DNA of 64,000 bases, from the NCBI GenBank assembly GCA_016786615.1, contig JAEUVX010000011.1:1-64000 (forward strand), in the 5' to 3' direction. Of this stretch, positions 38,001 to 48,115 are shown one piece after another. The notes beneath the pieces were generated by a model. That model saw only the letters and a list, made by a program, of their open reading frames with translations. It was not told the DNA's origin and made no database searches. Source of the stretch: Flavipsychrobacter sp. Lineage in GTDB: Bacteria > Bacteroidota > Bacteroidia > Chitinophagales > Chitinophagaceae. The first letter of the stretch is position 1. Each line of letters starts with the position of its first letter. The position numbers were made by a program, and so were the translations under genes.

Positions 38001-39224
38001 ATGAGCGACGGAAATAATTCAAAAGGTTTCGACACCCTGTGTATACATGGTGGCCACAAAGCTGAAAACAACAGGGCACACCTTACGCCCATTTACGCAA
38101 CAAGCACTTATACTTTCGATAGCGCAGAACAGGGCATTGCCATCTTCAAAGGCGAAGAGCAGGGCTATATATATGGCCGCTTCGGCAGCCCGAATACCAA
38201 CGAAGTAGAAGAAAAGATAGCCCTGCTGGAAACATACGGACTAAAAGACGAAAACGGCAACCCGATACATGCAAAAGCTATCCTTCACGCATCGGGCATG
38301 GCAGCTATTACAACCATGTTGCTGGCCAACCTGAAAGCAGGTGATACCATCATCACCCATCATTCACTATACGGTGGCACACAGGAGATGATAGATAAGA
38401 TACTTCCCAACCTGCATATCAAAACAACTATCGTTGACTTCCATAATCCTGCAGAAGTAGATGCTGCCATCAAAGCAGACAGCAGCATCAAAATGATGTA
38501 TATAGAAACGCCCGCCAACCCTACACTGCAATGTGTAGATATGGAAGCATTGACTGCTATCGGCAAGGCTAATAACCTGATAGTATGTGCAGACAATACG
38601 TTTGCTACGCCATACCTGCAACAGCCTTTTAAATACGGTGTAGACTACATCATGCATTCTACTACCAAATTCCTGAATGGGCATGGTACAGCTGTGGGTG
38701 GCATTGTTATAGGTAGAGATTTGCAGATGATGAACACAACCGTTACCAAAACGCACAGGCTGCTGGGTGGTAACAGCAATTCGTTCGAAGCATTTTTACT
38801 GAACAATGGCTTACGCACATTTGCACTGCGTATGGAAAGGCATTGCAGCAATGCAGAGAAAGTAGCAGCATTCTTAGAACAACATCCTGCTGTAGCTAAG
38901 GTAAACTACCTGGGGCTTGCTTCTCACCCCGACCATGCAATAGCTATGCAGCAAATGAAGCATGCCGGTGCTATGCTGAGCTTTGAACTGAAAGGCGGCT
39001 TTGACGTGGGTACACAATTCATCAACAAACTGAAACTTTGCATCAGTGCAGTATCACTTGGCACGTGCGATACACTGATATCTCACCCTGCATCTACCAC
39101 ACACACAGGTGTGAAGAAAGAAGACAGAGAACGCTTCGGCATCACTGATGGATTAATCAGAATGAGCGTAGGCATCGAAACTGTTGAAGACATTATTAAC
39201 GACTTAACACAAGCATTAGCATAA
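38001..39224 (+). CDS. Cys/Met-metabolism PLP enzyme (cystathionine gamma-synthase/lyase or methionine gamma-lyase type)
   Basis: 407 residues from the ATG at 38001 ([18 protein letters not shown]). Trans-sulfuration family: phosphate-binding [24 protein letters not shown], cofactor Asp in [14 protein letters not shown] and Schiff-base Lys in [11 protein letters not shown]. The loop reads SLYGGTQEM; methionine gamma-lyases typically have a Cys here (YGCT), while cystathionine enzymes have YGGT, so a cystathionine gamma-synthase/lyase is slightly favoured. First gene of an operon with a thiolase 2 nt downstream. Confidence 0.88.
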   Translation: MSDGNNSKGFDTLCIHGGHKAENNRAHLTPIYATSTYTFDSAEQGIAIFKGEEQGYIYGRFGSPNTNEVEEKIALLETYGLKDENGNPIHAKAILHASGMAAITTMLLANLKAGDTIITHHSLYGGTQEMIDKILPNLHIKTTIVDFHNPAEVDAAIKADSSIKMMYIETPANPTLQCVDMEALTAIGKANNLIVCADNTFATPYLQQPFKYGVDYIMHSTTKFLNGHGTAVGGIVIGRDLQMMNTTVTKTHRLLGGNSNSFEAFLLNNGLRTFALRMERHCSNAEKVAAFLEQHPAVAKVNYLGLASHPDHAIAMQQMKHAGAMLSFELKGGFDVGTQFINKLKLCISAVSLGTCDTLISHPASTTHTGVKKEDRERFGITDGLIRMSVGIETVEDIINDLTQALA

Positions 39225-39226
39225 TT

Positions 39227-40426
39227 ATGAAAGAGGTATTTGTAATAGACGCTGTAAGAACCCCGATAGGTAAATATGGTGGAACACTCAGCACTGTTCG
39301 TCCGGATGATTTACTGGCACATGTTATTAAATCGATTGTAGAGCGTAACCCTGCTGTAGATGTAAATGCAATAGAAGATGTGATTGCTGGTGCTGCAAAC
39401 CAGGCGGGTGAAGACAACCGCAACGTGGCTCGTATGGCAGTATTGCTGGCTGGGCTTCCGCAAACAATTGGCGGATGCACAGTAAACCGTCTTTGTGCAT
39501 CAGGACTGCAGGCTATCATGGATGCATCTCGCGCTATTATGTGCGGCGATGGTGATATATATATAGCTGGTGGTGTGGAAAGCATGACACGCGCACCTTT
39601 CGTAATGGCAAAGTCTGAAAGTGCATTCGGGCGCGCGCCGGAGATGTATGATACAACAATGGGCTGGCGCTTCGTCAACAAGAAGTTCAATAAAGAAAGC
39701 AACTACCCATACACAATGGGTGAAACTGCAGAGAATGTTGCTGCGAAATACAGTGTGAGCCGCGAGGCACAGGATGAATTCGGCCTGCGTAGCCAGCAAC
39801 GTTATTTTGCTGCACAGGCTGCGGGCAAATTCAAAGACGAGATAGTACCACTGACAATAGACCTTGGCAAAGGCAAGACTGTTGTATTTGATACAGACGA
39901 ACACCCACGCGAAACAACGCTTGAGAAAATGGCGAGTCTAAAACCTGCCTTCAAAAAAGATGGCACAGTAACAGCAGGCAACTCAAGCGGCATTAACGAT
40001 GGTGCATCTGCACTGTTGCTGGCAAGCGGTGAGGCTGTTGCTAAATATGGCCTGAAGCCGATAGCAAAAATCAAGAGCATGGCTATAGCTGGTGTAGACC
40101 CTGCATACATGGGCATAGGTCCTGTACCTGCTACACGCAAAGCACTGCAACGCGCAGGCCTGGAATCTAAAGATCTTGACCTCGTAGAGCTGAATGAAGC
40201 ATTTGCTGCACAAGGCATTCCTTGTATGCAGGAACTTGGTTTGGATGCTGAGAAAGTGAACGTGAATGGTGGTGCCATAGCAATAGGCCACCCATTGGGT
40301 TGCAGTGGTGCACGCATATCAACAACACTGCTGCACGAACTGAAACGCCGTGGTGGTAAATACGGCCTTGCTACAATGTGCATAGGCGTAGGTCAGGGTT
40401 CGGCCATTATTTATGAAATGGTGTAA
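39227..40426 (+). CDS. Acetyl-CoA acyltransferase (thiolase)
   Basis: 399 residues. Active-site Cys in [11 protein letters not shown] (near 91), then [13 protein letters not shown], His in [15 protein letters not shown] and second Cys in TMCIGVGQG. Catalyses thiolytic cleavage of 3-ketoacyl-CoA or the reverse condensation; the [20 protein letters not shown] part is like PcaF/degradative thiolases. Immediately follows the PLP enzyme gene (2 nt) and precedes the ACMSD gene by 24 nt. Confidence 0.93.
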   Translation: MKEVFVIDAVRTPIGKYGGTLSTVRPDDLLAHVIKSIVERNPAVDVNAIEDVIAGAANQAGEDNRNVARMAVLLAGLPQTIGGCTVNRLCASGLQAIMDASRAIMCGDGDIYIAGGVESMTRAPFVMAKSESAFGRAPEMYDTTMGWRFVNKKFNKESNYPYTMGETAENVAAKYSVSREAQDEFGLRSQQRYFAAQAAGKFKDEIVPLTIDLGKGKTVVFDTDEHPRETTLEKMASLKPAFKKDGTVTAGNSSGINDGASALLLASGEAVAKYGLKPIAKIKSMAIAGVDPAYMGIGPVPATRKALQRAGLESKDLDLVELNEAFAAQGIPCMQELGLDAEKVNVNGGAIAIGHPLGCSGARISTTLLHELKRRGGKYGLATMCIGVGQGSAIIYEMV

Positions 40427-40450
40427 TTTAGAAGTAACACAACTAAGACT

Positions 40451-41467
40451 TTGAGAAAGATAGATATACATACGCACATCATGCCGGAGAACATACCAAA
40501 CTGGTTTCAGAAGTTTGGATATGGAGATTTCATCAGGCTGGAGCATCATAAGCCTTGCTGTGCTAAGATGATAAAGGGAGATAAGGTTTTTCGTGAAATA
40601 GAGGAAAACTGCTGGGACCCTAATGCAAGGATGAAAGAAATGGATATGACTGATGTTACCGTACAGGTATTGTCTACCATTCCCGTTCTGTTCAACTACT
40701 GGGCAAAGCCTGAGCACGGCATAGAAACATCGCGCTTCTTCAACGACCATATCGCACAATGCGTGGCAGATAACCCTACACGCTTTGCAGGGCTGGGTAC
40801 TGTGCCTATGCAGGACATGTACTTTGCCATCAAAGAAATGGAGCGTTGCGTTACAGAGCTGAAAATGCCAGGCATTGAAATAGGTTCCAACATCAATGGC
40901 AAAAACCTGAGCGACCCGTTCTTTGATCCGTTCTGGAAAGCTGCCGAAGAACTGGGCTGCTGCATATTTGTACACCCGTGGGAAATGATGGGTGAAAACG
41001 ATATGCAGAAATACTGGCTGCCATGGCTGGTAGGTATGCCTGCAGAAACTGCACGTGCTATCGCATCCATGATATTCGGCGGTGTGTTTGAACGCTTCCC
41101 TAAACTGCGTGTGGCATTTGCACATGGTGGTGGTTCATTCCCGTTCACTATCGGCAGGATAGAACATGGCTTTAATGTGCGTCCTGATTTATGTGCGATA
41201 GACAATAACGTAAACCCTCGCGATTATCTCGGCAAATTCTGGATAGACGCATTGGTACACGACCCTAAAGCATTGCAGTTTGTAACAGATGTAATGGGAC
41301 ACGATAAAGTGTGTATGGGTAGCGACTATCCTTTCCCGCTGGGCGAACACCATCCCGGCAAACTTATTGAAAGCATGGAAAGCTTTACCGCATCGCAAAC
41401 AGAACAACTGTTATATAAAAATGCGATGGACTGGATGAACCTGAAAGAAAATCACTTTTCTAAATAA
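40451..41467 (+). CDS. 2-Amino-3-carboxymuconate-6-semialdehyde decarboxylase (ACMSD)
   Basis: 338 residues from a TTG start. Amidohydrolase superfamily, Zn ligands H-x-H in KIDIHTHIMPENIP, later FVHPWEMM, FAHGGGSFPF and GSDYPFPLGEHHPGKL. The stretches ENCWDP, QVLSTIPVLFNYWAKPE and YWLPWLVGMPAET match ACMSD specifically from memory. It decarboxylates ACMS, steering tryptophan/3-hydroxyanthranilate breakdown away from quinolinate and towards acetyl-CoA. No other kynurenine-pathway gene is in the window; a thiolase is just upstream. Confidence 0.9.
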   Translation: MRKIDIHTHIMPENIPNWFQKFGYGDFIRLEHHKPCCAKMIKGDKVFREIEENCWDPNARMKEMDMTDVTVQVLSTIPVLFNYWAKPEHGIETSRFFNDHIAQCVADNPTRFAGLGTVPMQDMYFAIKEMERCVTELKMPGIEIGSNINGKNLSDPFFDPFWKAAEELGCCIFVHPWEMMGENDMQKYWLPWLVGMPAETARAIASMIFGGVFERFPKLRVAFAHGGGSFPFTIGRIEHGFNVRPDLCAIDNNVNPRDYLGKFWIDALVHDPKALQFVTDVMGHDKVCMGSDYPFPLGEHHPGKLIESMESFTASQTEQLLYKNAMDWMNLKENHFSK

Positions 41468-41474
41468 TTGAAAA

Positions 41475-41512
41475 GCCCCCGGTCATTTGGTTGCAGGATA
41501 TGAACCGGGGGC
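41475..41512 (+). terminator. Possible terminator of the ACMSD operon
   Basis: GCCCCCGGT/ACCGGGGGC arms around a 20-nt loop, directly after the stop codon. There is no T run, so it may be a Rho-independent terminator of poor form or another RNA structure. Confidence 0.45.
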
Positions 41513-41561
41513 GAACTTCAACTGTATGAGCTATGCTCATGATGACAGGGTTTTATATTAA

Positions 41562-44009
41562 TTAAGCATTACCTGTTGCTGCACGGCGCTTCTCATCTTC
41601 TGCACCACTTCTGCGCCTTTGTACCGGAGCTATTGTGCGCTTACCAAATCTGTATGTCAGAGAAACACTCAACTGTCTTGTTTCGCGCTGCGCCGTAAAG
41701 TTCTCTATGTAATCGGTGTAAGTAGATGTTGCCCTTGGATAACTTCTCCAGAATATATCTGTACAGTTCAGCCGCACCGTCATTCTTTTATCGAACAAAT
41801 TCTTCTGCACACCTGCTGTCAATGACCACAACGGGTGTATCAGCATATAGCCATGTAATTGTTCTGACTGATAAAACAAGTTCAGCTCTGCCGACCAGTT
41901 TTTGGGAAGTATGAAACTGTTGGTAGTGTGTACATCAAAAGTCACCTGTCCTCTGTCAAGATTTGAGTTTGCAATATTCCCCTGAAACTTACTGTAGTAA
42001 ATATTTGTATTGGTAACGTTTGTCCACCATTTTGTTATCTGAAACTGATAAGAGCCATTGAGTGAAGCGAAGTACTGCTTACTCAGATTCTTATTAGTTT
42101 GTACCGTTACCCTTTTCTGATTGGTATCGTCACTTGGCTGTATTACTTCGGTAATGGGCTGGTCGAGGATACTGTAGTTAAAAGAGGTAACAAAGCGTTG
42201 CTTGTATGTGTGCGATACTTCAGCCACGTATATCAATTCGGGCATCAGGAAAGGATAACCCGCTTTGTATGTGCTTGGATCTAAGTAGTACTTAAACGGG
42301 TTTAACTGTTCATAGTTCGGGCGCGTAATGCGGCGGCTGAGTGTAAGGCCAATATCATGCTTATCATTTACATGCCTTTGCAATGCCATGCTAGGGAACA
42401 ATTGTGAATAGTTACGCTCAAATTTCTGTGCATATATTTTTTGCTCTCCTGTGGCTAAAGTCTGTTCAAGCCGCAACCCTATTTGTGTACTCCACTTCTG
42501 CCAGTCTTTAGAACTGTTTACATATACAGCATTAATGTTTTCATTATAAATGAAATGATTACTTTTTGTAGTATCAAATATATTCCCTCCGCTACTTCGG
42601 TCAAAAAACTTTACATCGTTGTCTTGAGTAACATAACTTGATTTTATTCCCGCTTCTATGCGTAGATTATTTTTCAGTGGGTGTACGTAATCTGCTTTTA
42701 CGGAACGGATAGTTGTTGTTCCTGTCAGATCGCCAAGAAGCAGGTATTTTGGTAAATAATCCTGTCCGTCTGTATTAATATACCGTGTAGTAAAATTCTG
42801 ATCTCTGCCGGCAGTGAACGTACCGTAATCAGCATCGAAGCTCAACTCCTTTCCTGTACTATCAAATTTGTGACGAAGGTTAAGGTTCACTGCATAGTTG
42901 TCATTCTTGTTGTACGACCGATTGACAGTTGTAAAATAAGATTGCAGTGCATAATTCTCATCCAGTATTTTGGAGTAGTTATTACCATCTACATCAAAAG
43001 CAATGATATCTGCATTCAGGTTCATACCAATACTTGTTTTTCCGGACAAGCTGTAGTCCATAGCACATGATGCATTGTTAGAATTAAATCCAAACTTGCT
43101 CATATTATCCTGATCGTACGCATTTTTAAAAACACCCTTCTCATAGAAACTCCTGTAGAGCGTAAGGTGATTAAACCCGTTTCTACGAGCCGTATTATAA
43201 TTAGCATTCAGGTTGAACTTTTTATTCCGATAATTAAGACTGAAACCTCCGCCATATTTAGGATATACACCTTGTGCATAAAATCCATTGACAGTGCCGT
43301 TTACACCAAAGCGTTTGTCTTTTTTTGTTTTGATATTGATAATACCCGCAGTACCTGCCGCATCATATCTGGATGATGGGTTCGTAATAATTTCTATCTG
43401 TTCAACTGAACTTGCAGGCATGCTCTTCAACATATTTGCAAGATCTGCACCACTCATAATAGTACGCCTGCCATCTATCATTATGTTTACGCCGGATTTT
43501 CCTTTCAGACTGATGTTATCATTCTGATCAACGCGCGCACCCGGAGAGCGTGATATAACATCTAATACAGAAGAGCCCGTATTTGCGATACTATTCTCAA
43601 CATTAATAATTAGCTTATCAGCTTTAATTTCTATCAATGGTTTTTGAGAACGTACCGTAACTTCTTTCAATGACCCGGATTTGGGTTTCAGTTTTATTTC
43701 AGGCAATGCAACATCCGCCCCTGATACAGTTATGATTTCAGAATTGTACACTTCATATCCTGCTACCGTTACTTTCAATACATACACTCCATCGGGAATA
43801 TTATCAAATGTAAAACCTCCGTTTACAGCAGCTATATCAGCTTTTACTAAAGTTTTATTATCTGTTTTAAGCAGTACAATATTGGCTGCATCAACAGAAT
43901 TCCCTTCTGAATTATATACCTTCCCGGTAATATTTCCGGGCTTTGCAAATACTGCTATTGAAGTACAGGTTAACAATAGTATAATCAGCAGGAATTGTTT
44001 TCTGAACAT
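41562..44009 (-). CDS. TonB-dependent outer-membrane receptor-like protein (first of two)
   Basis: 815 residues from the ATG at 44009 (MFRKQFLLIILLLTCTSIAV, a signal peptide); starts at 44027 and 44042 would lie before the probable transcript start. Residues about 25-105: carboxypeptidase-regulatory-like domain (GNITGKVYNSEGNSVDAANI). Then a TonB plug (LDVISRSPGARVDQNDNISL ... GVNIMIDGRRTIMSG) and a barrel to the end, with a basic tail. Typical of the outer-membrane beta-barrel family of Bacteroidota rather than a SusC protein; ligand unknown. Divergent from the sensor-kinase gene, with two boxes in the 136-bp gap. A diverged relative is at 49059-51455. Confidence 0.9.
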   Translation of the reverse strand: MFRKQFLLIILLLTCTSIAVFAKPGNITGKVYNSEGNSVDAANIVLLKTDNKTLVKADIAAVNGGFTFDNIPDGVYVLKVTVAGYEVYNSEIITVSGADVALPEIKLKPKSGSLKEVTVRSQKPLIEIKADKLIINVENSIANTGSSVLDVISRSPGARVDQNDNISLKGKSGVNIMIDGRRTIMSGADLANMLKSMPASSVEQIEIITNPSSRYDAAGTAGIINIKTKKDKRFGVNGTVNGFYAQGVYPKYGGGFSLNYRNKKFNLNANYNTARRNGFNHLTLYRSFYEKGVFKNAYDQDNMSKFGFNSNNASCAMDYSLSGKTSIGMNLNADIIAFDVDGNNYSKILDENYALQSYFTTVNRSYNKNDNYAVNLNLRHKFDSTGKELSFDADYGTFTAGRDQNFTTRYINTDGQDYLPKYLLLGDLTGTTTIRSVKADYVHPLKNNLRIEAGIKSSYVTQDNDVKFFDRSSGGNIFDTTKSNHFIYNENINAVYVNSSKDWQKWSTQIGLRLEQTLATGEQKIYAQKFERNYSQLFPSMALQRHVNDKHDIGLTLSRRITRPNYEQLNPFKYYLDPSTYKAGYPFLMPELIYVAEVSHTYKQRFVTSFNYSILDQPITEVIQPSDDTNQKRVTVQTNKNLSKQYFASLNGSYQFQITKWWTNVTNTNIYYSKFQGNIANSNLDRGQVTFDVHTTNSFILPKNWSAELNLFYQSEQLHGYMLIHPLWSLTAGVQKNLFDKRMTVRLNCTDIFWRSYPRATSTYTDYIENFTAQRETRQLSVSLTYRFGKRTIAPVQRRRSGAEDEKRRAATGNA

Positions 44010-44027
44010 AAGGGCAGCTTTATGCAT

Positions 44028-44035
44028 CAAATGTA
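44028..44035 (-). promoter_or_regulatory. Promoter -7 box of the first TonB receptor gene
   Basis: TACATTTG on the minus strand, exact TAnnTTTG, 18 nt before the ATG at 44009. It decides the start of that gene. Confidence 0.65.
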
Positions 44036-44059
44036 CCTGCATGATATTTGCAAGCCGTC

Positions 44060-44112
44060 ACCCATTGCGGGGGAAATGATGTTTTACCCCACCACCCTAT
44101 ATGGGGGATTTA
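44060..44112. promoter_or_regulatory. Paired CCC-N5-GGGGG boxes between TonB receptor and sensor kinase
   Basis: Two similar elements, ACCCATTGCGGGGGAAAT at 44060-44077 and ACCCTATATGGGGGATTT at 44094-44111, 34 bp apart (about three helix turns), each an imperfect palindrome. They lie between two divergent starts, a usual place for an operator; the sensor/regulator pair next door is the natural candidate to bind them (inference). Confidence 0.5.
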
Positions 44113-44178
44113 TTTGAGCTTCAAGCCTAAACAGCATTTGAGCTTAGCAAATGCAAGCAATAATGTAACTTCACTATT

Positions 44179-47127
44179 GTGAATCGACTCTTGAACATTG
44201 CTATTATTTTATCTGTACTATGCGCTTGCAACCATGTATTTGCGCAGCGCTACCCATTCTACAATCTGAATGTTGAAAACGGGCTGATACAATCTCAGGC
44301 AACATCTATGGTACAGGATAAATACGGGCATTTATGGATAGGAACATTAGGTGGGCTTTCAAGGTATGATGGCAAAAACTTCACCAACTATACGGTAAGA
44401 GATGGCATGACAGACAATACTGTTAATGCCTTGTCAACCGACAAAGAAGGAAATATATGGATTGGCACAAGAAAAGGAGTATCGCAATACGATGGCAGAA
44501 TTTTCAAACACTATGTTTTTCAATCTCCAGAAAACCCTAATGCAAATGCTGTTACTTATATCGAAACCACTAATAATAATGACACATGGTGTATTGCCGG
44601 CGGCAAACTATACCTGATACAAAATGGCAAAAGTCAAAACATAGCCTTGCCGGCAAAAGATGCAACCGTTACTGCTGTATTGCACGATGGCAATAATATG
44701 TGGATTGCACGTAATAACGGTGTGATATACAAGCTGCAAAACAACATCTGGGATAGCCTTACATTCAATGAACCACAGCTTAGTGGTATCCCGCATGTTT
44801 TTTCAATGTACAAAGACAGCCGTGGCAGATTATGGATAACTACAAATGGCGGCCTGTACAATATTGCTAATGGCAAGATTACAGTTGCTGCATTGAATAA
44901 AAGGTCTTTATACGCATTACCTGCAATACTTAGCATCACCGAAGACAAGCAGAAGAATATTTGGCTTGGAACATCAAACGGAGCTTTCAGACTCAATGAC
45001 AGCAGCCTGGTGTATTGTAATAAAAAGAACGGCCTTACAGACAATACCATCAACCGAATGCTTACAGATAAAGAAGGCAATGTGTGGATGGCATCCGATG
45101 GAAGGGGTGTCTTTCGTTTTTCAGGTGCACAGTTTTCTGTTTTAGATGAAACCGCCGGACTGCCGAGCGCACAAATAATGAGCATTGCCGCAATGGGTAA
45201 TCGTATTTACCTCGGCACTTTTGACGCTGGTCTATTTGTGTATGAAAACGGTATAGTGAGTACCATACCAATACCACTCAACCCTATGACTGCCATCACA
45301 GCTATACACATCAATAAACCCGATGAAATATGGCTGGGGACACGCGACAGGGGTTTATGGAAATACAACGGCAGTAGTTTTAAGCAATACACCATCCCTG
45401 TTATTTCATCGAACCTGATAACCAATATCTATAAGGATGATAAGGGCCGAATGTGGATAGGGATGGGAAATGGCGCAGCTTATTATACAAACGATACGTT
45501 TCATAAAATCGTATTAAAAACTGCAGTACAAGACATTGTAAGCATCGGAGATGATAGCATTGTATTTGCTACTAATGAGGGATTGCAGATCTACAACAAT
45601 GATGAGACCATAAAAATGAAGACGAATGGTGCTGCAGACAGCTCGTCTCCGCAATGCCTGGCAATAAATGGTAAAGAGCTATGGATTGGCAGTAGCGACA
45701 ACGGTATAATACGCTACAACATACATACAGGAAAAACAGTTGTCATTAATAAAAACAACGGGTTACGTTCTGACTTTATCTACAATATCGTTACCGATGA
45801 TTATAATAACATATGGGTTGGTACCGGCTACGGAATTCATAAAATAGTACCATCAAAGGGTAAGTACAATGTACAATTCTTCGGGAAAGAGCAAGGAATT
45901 ACCGGCATGGAAAGCAATCACAATGCTGCATTCAAAGCTACAGATGGCAGTATATGGTTTGGCACAACCAATGGTGCTGTGCACTACAACCCCAAATCGA
46001 ACATGGTAATACCTGAAGCGATTGATATTGTACTACAGTCTGTAAAAGTATTTGGAGAAAACATCAATGACAGCAGCTACTACAGCAGCACAGACATGTG
46101 GTATAAAGTACCGGTAGGGCTTCGCCTACCATTCAAAAAGAATAATATCACATTTACATTTCAGGCACTGACATTGAGTGGTACTGAGCAAGTACAATAC
46201 CGATACAGGATAGCCGGGCTTGAATCTCAATGGAGCGACTGGTCTGCTATAAACACCGTAACTTATTCTGCACTGCCACCAGGGAAATACACCCTGCAGG
46301 TGGAGTGTATGACAGGTGACAATAACAAAATAAAACAACTCCGTTATCCATTTGAAATTATCACACCATTTCATAAAACAAACTGGTTCAGGTTGGCAAT
46401 ACTGGGTGGCTGCATACTACTTGGTATTACCATCCAATACATAGTGAATAAACGTAAGCAAAACCGGCTTGCATTGCTGGAACGCCTGCGCCGGGAAGAA
46501 CAAAATAAAGTACGTCAGCGTACCGCAGAAGATTTTCATGATGAAGTAGGCAATAAACTGACTCGCATCAATGTGCTGACCAATGTGCTGAAAAATAAAA
46601 TGGGTGAATTGACCCCGGACACCAAACGCATACTGGAGCAGATACAAGACAATACAGGACAATTATACAGTGGTACAAGAGACATCCTTTGGTCGCTGAA
46701 ACCAACTAATGACAACCTCTATGAGATCCTGCACCGCCTTCGCGATTTTGGCGGAGAATTGTTTCAGGATACGGAAATAGATTTCGAATTCACAGGTACA
46801 GACGACACATGGAAAAACTACAGGCTACCCTTAGATACAAGCCGCAACCTGATAATGATTTTTAAAGAAGCCCTGAACAACTGCCTGAAATATGCGGAAG
46901 CGACCAAAGTAGTATTGAATGCAGAACTGAAAGGGAAAGACACCCTTCACTTGGAGCTAAAGGACAATGGCAAAGGATTTGATATGGATACGGTGAAACG
47001 CGGGCATGGCATCGACAATATGAATACACGCACCAAACGTATGAATGGCAGGCTATACATAGATACACATAATGGCAAAGGAACTATTATCAGCCTGAGT
47101 TTTAAGCTGCCGGAGCAAATGTCATAG
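44179..47127 (+). CDS. Beta-propeller sensor histidine kinase
   Basis: 982 residues from a GTG start, with a signal peptide (MNRLLNIAIILSVLCACNHVFAQ, shown here as first about 22 residues). Residues about 25-600 are repeated reg_prop blades (such as GHLWIGTLGGLSRYDG, GNIWIGTRKGVSQYDG) in two seven-bladed propellers, then a Y_Y_Y domain (about 640-725), one membrane span at about 736-756, and a HisKA_3 domain with phospho-acceptor His787 in AEDFHDEVGNKL followed by an ATPase domain (ALNNCLKYAEA, DNGKGFD, GHGIDNM). NarL-type kinase without a receiver of its own. The response regulator follows 81 nt downstream. Confidence 0.93.
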   Translation: MNRLLNIAIILSVLCACNHVFAQRYPFYNLNVENGLIQSQATSMVQDKYGHLWIGTLGGLSRYDGKNFTNYTVRDGMTDNTVNALSTDKEGNIWIGTRKGVSQYDGRIFKHYVFQSPENPNANAVTYIETTNNNDTWCIAGGKLYLIQNGKSQNIALPAKDATVTAVLHDGNNMWIARNNGVIYKLQNNIWDSLTFNEPQLSGIPHVFSMYKDSRGRLWITTNGGLYNIANGKITVAALNKRSLYALPAILSITEDKQKNIWLGTSNGAFRLNDSSLVYCNKKNGLTDNTINRMLTDKEGNVWMASDGRGVFRFSGAQFSVLDETAGLPSAQIMSIAAMGNRIYLGTFDAGLFVYENGIVSTIPIPLNPMTAITAIHINKPDEIWLGTRDRGLWKYNGSSFKQYTIPVISSNLITNIYKDDKGRMWIGMGNGAAYYTNDTFHKIVLKTAVQDIVSIGDDSIVFATNEGLQIYNNDETIKMKTNGAADSSSPQCLAINGKELWIGSSDNGIIRYNIHTGKTVVINKNNGLRSDFIYNIVTDDYNNIWVGTGYGIHKIVPSKGKYNVQFFGKEQGITGMESNHNAAFKATDGSIWFGTTNGAVHYNPKSNMVIPEAIDIVLQSVKVFGENINDSSYYSSTDMWYKVPVGLRLPFKKNNITFTFQALTLSGTEQVQYRYRIAGLESQWSDWSAINTVTYSALPPGKYTLQVECMTGDNNKIKQLRYPFEIITPFHKTNWFRLAILGGCILLGITIQYIVNKRKQNRLALLERLRREEQNKVRQRTAEDFHDEVGNKLTRINVLTNVLKNKMGELTPDTKRILEQIQDNTGQLYSGTRDILWSLKPTNDNLYEILHRLRDFGGELFQDTEIDFEFTGTDDTWKNYRLPLDTSRNLIMIFKEALNNCLKYAEATKVVLNAELKGKDTLHLELKDNGKGFDMDTVKRGHGIDNMNTRTKRMNGRLYIDTHNGKGTIISLSFKLPEQMS

Positions 47128-47208
47128 ACTTGTTAATATTTAAAAATAACCTGATAAGGGGGAGTTGCTTAATGAACTTTCTTTAGAACTTTATAGAAAT
47201 ACCAGCTA

Positions 47209-47841
47209 ATGAGCCGAGACCTCGACATACATGTTTGCATTATTGAAGATGACGAAACCATCCGCGAAGGGTATGTATATCTTATCGGTAATACACCCGG
47301 CTATAAAGTTGTGGGCAGCTACCCGTCATTTGAAGATGCTGCAAAGAAAATTGCTTCCGACAACCCGGATGTAATATTACTGGATGTGGAACTTCCCGGC
47401 ATATCGGGCATTGATGCCCTGCCAAAAATCAAAAAGCTGGTACCCGAAGCTTATATACTGATACTGACCGTATATGAGCAAGACATACTTATATTCCGCG
47501 CATTAGGTAACGGGGCGGCAGGCTATCTTACTAAAAATACACCCCCTGAAAAGATTATCAGTGCTATACATGAAGTAATGGAGGGCGGCGGGCCAATGAG
47601 CGCCCACATAGCCCGCATGGTTATAAGCTCATTTCAGCGAAATGAAGCATCGCCTCTGACGCGCAGGGAGACAGAAATACTTGAACAGATTGCCACTGGG
47701 AAAAGCCGCAAACGAATAGCACAAGAGCTGTTTATCGACCTTGAAACTGTAAAATCTCACATTAAAAACATATATCACAAGCTGAATGTACACAGCAAAG
47801 CAGATGCAATAAAAACCGCCAAGGACAATAAGTTCATCTAA
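47209..47841 (+). CDS. LuxR/NarL-family response regulator
   Basis: 210 residues. Receiver domain: acidic pocket IIEDDE, phospho-acceptor Asp59 in VILLDVELPG, Lys109 in GYLTKNTPP. C-terminal LuxR helix-turn-helix with LTRRETEILEQIATGKSRKR and IDLETVKSHIKNIYHKLNV. Partner of the HisKA_3 kinase upstream. It may bind the boxes at 44060-44112. Confidence 0.95.
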   Translation: MSRDLDIHVCIIEDDETIREGYVYLIGNTPGYKVVGSYPSFEDAAKKIASDNPDVILLDVELPGISGIDALPKIKKLVPEAYILILTVYEQDILIFRALGNGAAGYLTKNTPPEKIISAIHEVMEGGGPMSAHIARMVISSFQRNEASPLTRRETEILEQIATGKSRKRIAQELFIDLETVKSHIKNIYHKLNVHSKADAIKTAKDNKFI

Positions 47842-47855
47842 AAAACGTAATAAAT

Positions 47856-47881
47856 AAAAGCAGCCAATTGGCTGCTTTTAT
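47856..47881 (+). terminator. Terminator of the two-component operon
   Basis: Perfect palindrome AAAAGCAGCC-AATT-GGCTGCTTTT with a T-rich tail. The 10-bp arms are identical to those of the terminator at 48491-48514. Confidence 0.9.
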
Positions 47882-47935
47882 TTATTATAACCGATAATGT
47901 TAATATTTTTTGCTTTCTAAAGTATATAATGTTCT

Positions 47936-47943
47936 TATTTTTG
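47936..47943 (+). promoter_or_regulatory. Promoter -7 box of the small bicistronic unit
   Basis: TATTTTTG, exact TAnnTTTG, with TTTTTG about 23 nt further upstream. Only 4 nt before the ATG at 47948, so the transcript may be leaderless. Confidence 0.6.
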
Positions 47944-47947
47944 CATC

Positions 47948-48115
47948 ATGAAGGAAACGGGATTCCGCATGCATATAGAGGATGTTCTGCAAAACCATTT
48001 CCTGAAAAATGATGGTATATTTTGCAATACCTCATCATTATCAACATATTGTGGTAAGATTATTAGTGATTTTCAAACTAAGATTACTATATTAGAACTT
48101 AATTATCAGAACTGA
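47948..48115 (+). CDS. Small ORF (55 aa) coupled to the next gene
   Basis: Read directly: starts MKETGFRMHIEDVLQNHF and ends LELNYQN. It stops in TGATG, where the last A of its stop is the first base of the next gene's ATG, so translation is likely coupled. Soluble, no signal peptide, two Cys. Supported by the promoter box at 47936-47943 and the coupling, but not by any family I recognise. The alternative is that it is a leader ORF controlling the 116-residue gene. Confidence 0.5.
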   Translation: MKETGFRMHIEDVLQNHFLKNDGIFCNTSSLSTYCGKIISDFQTKITILELNYQN

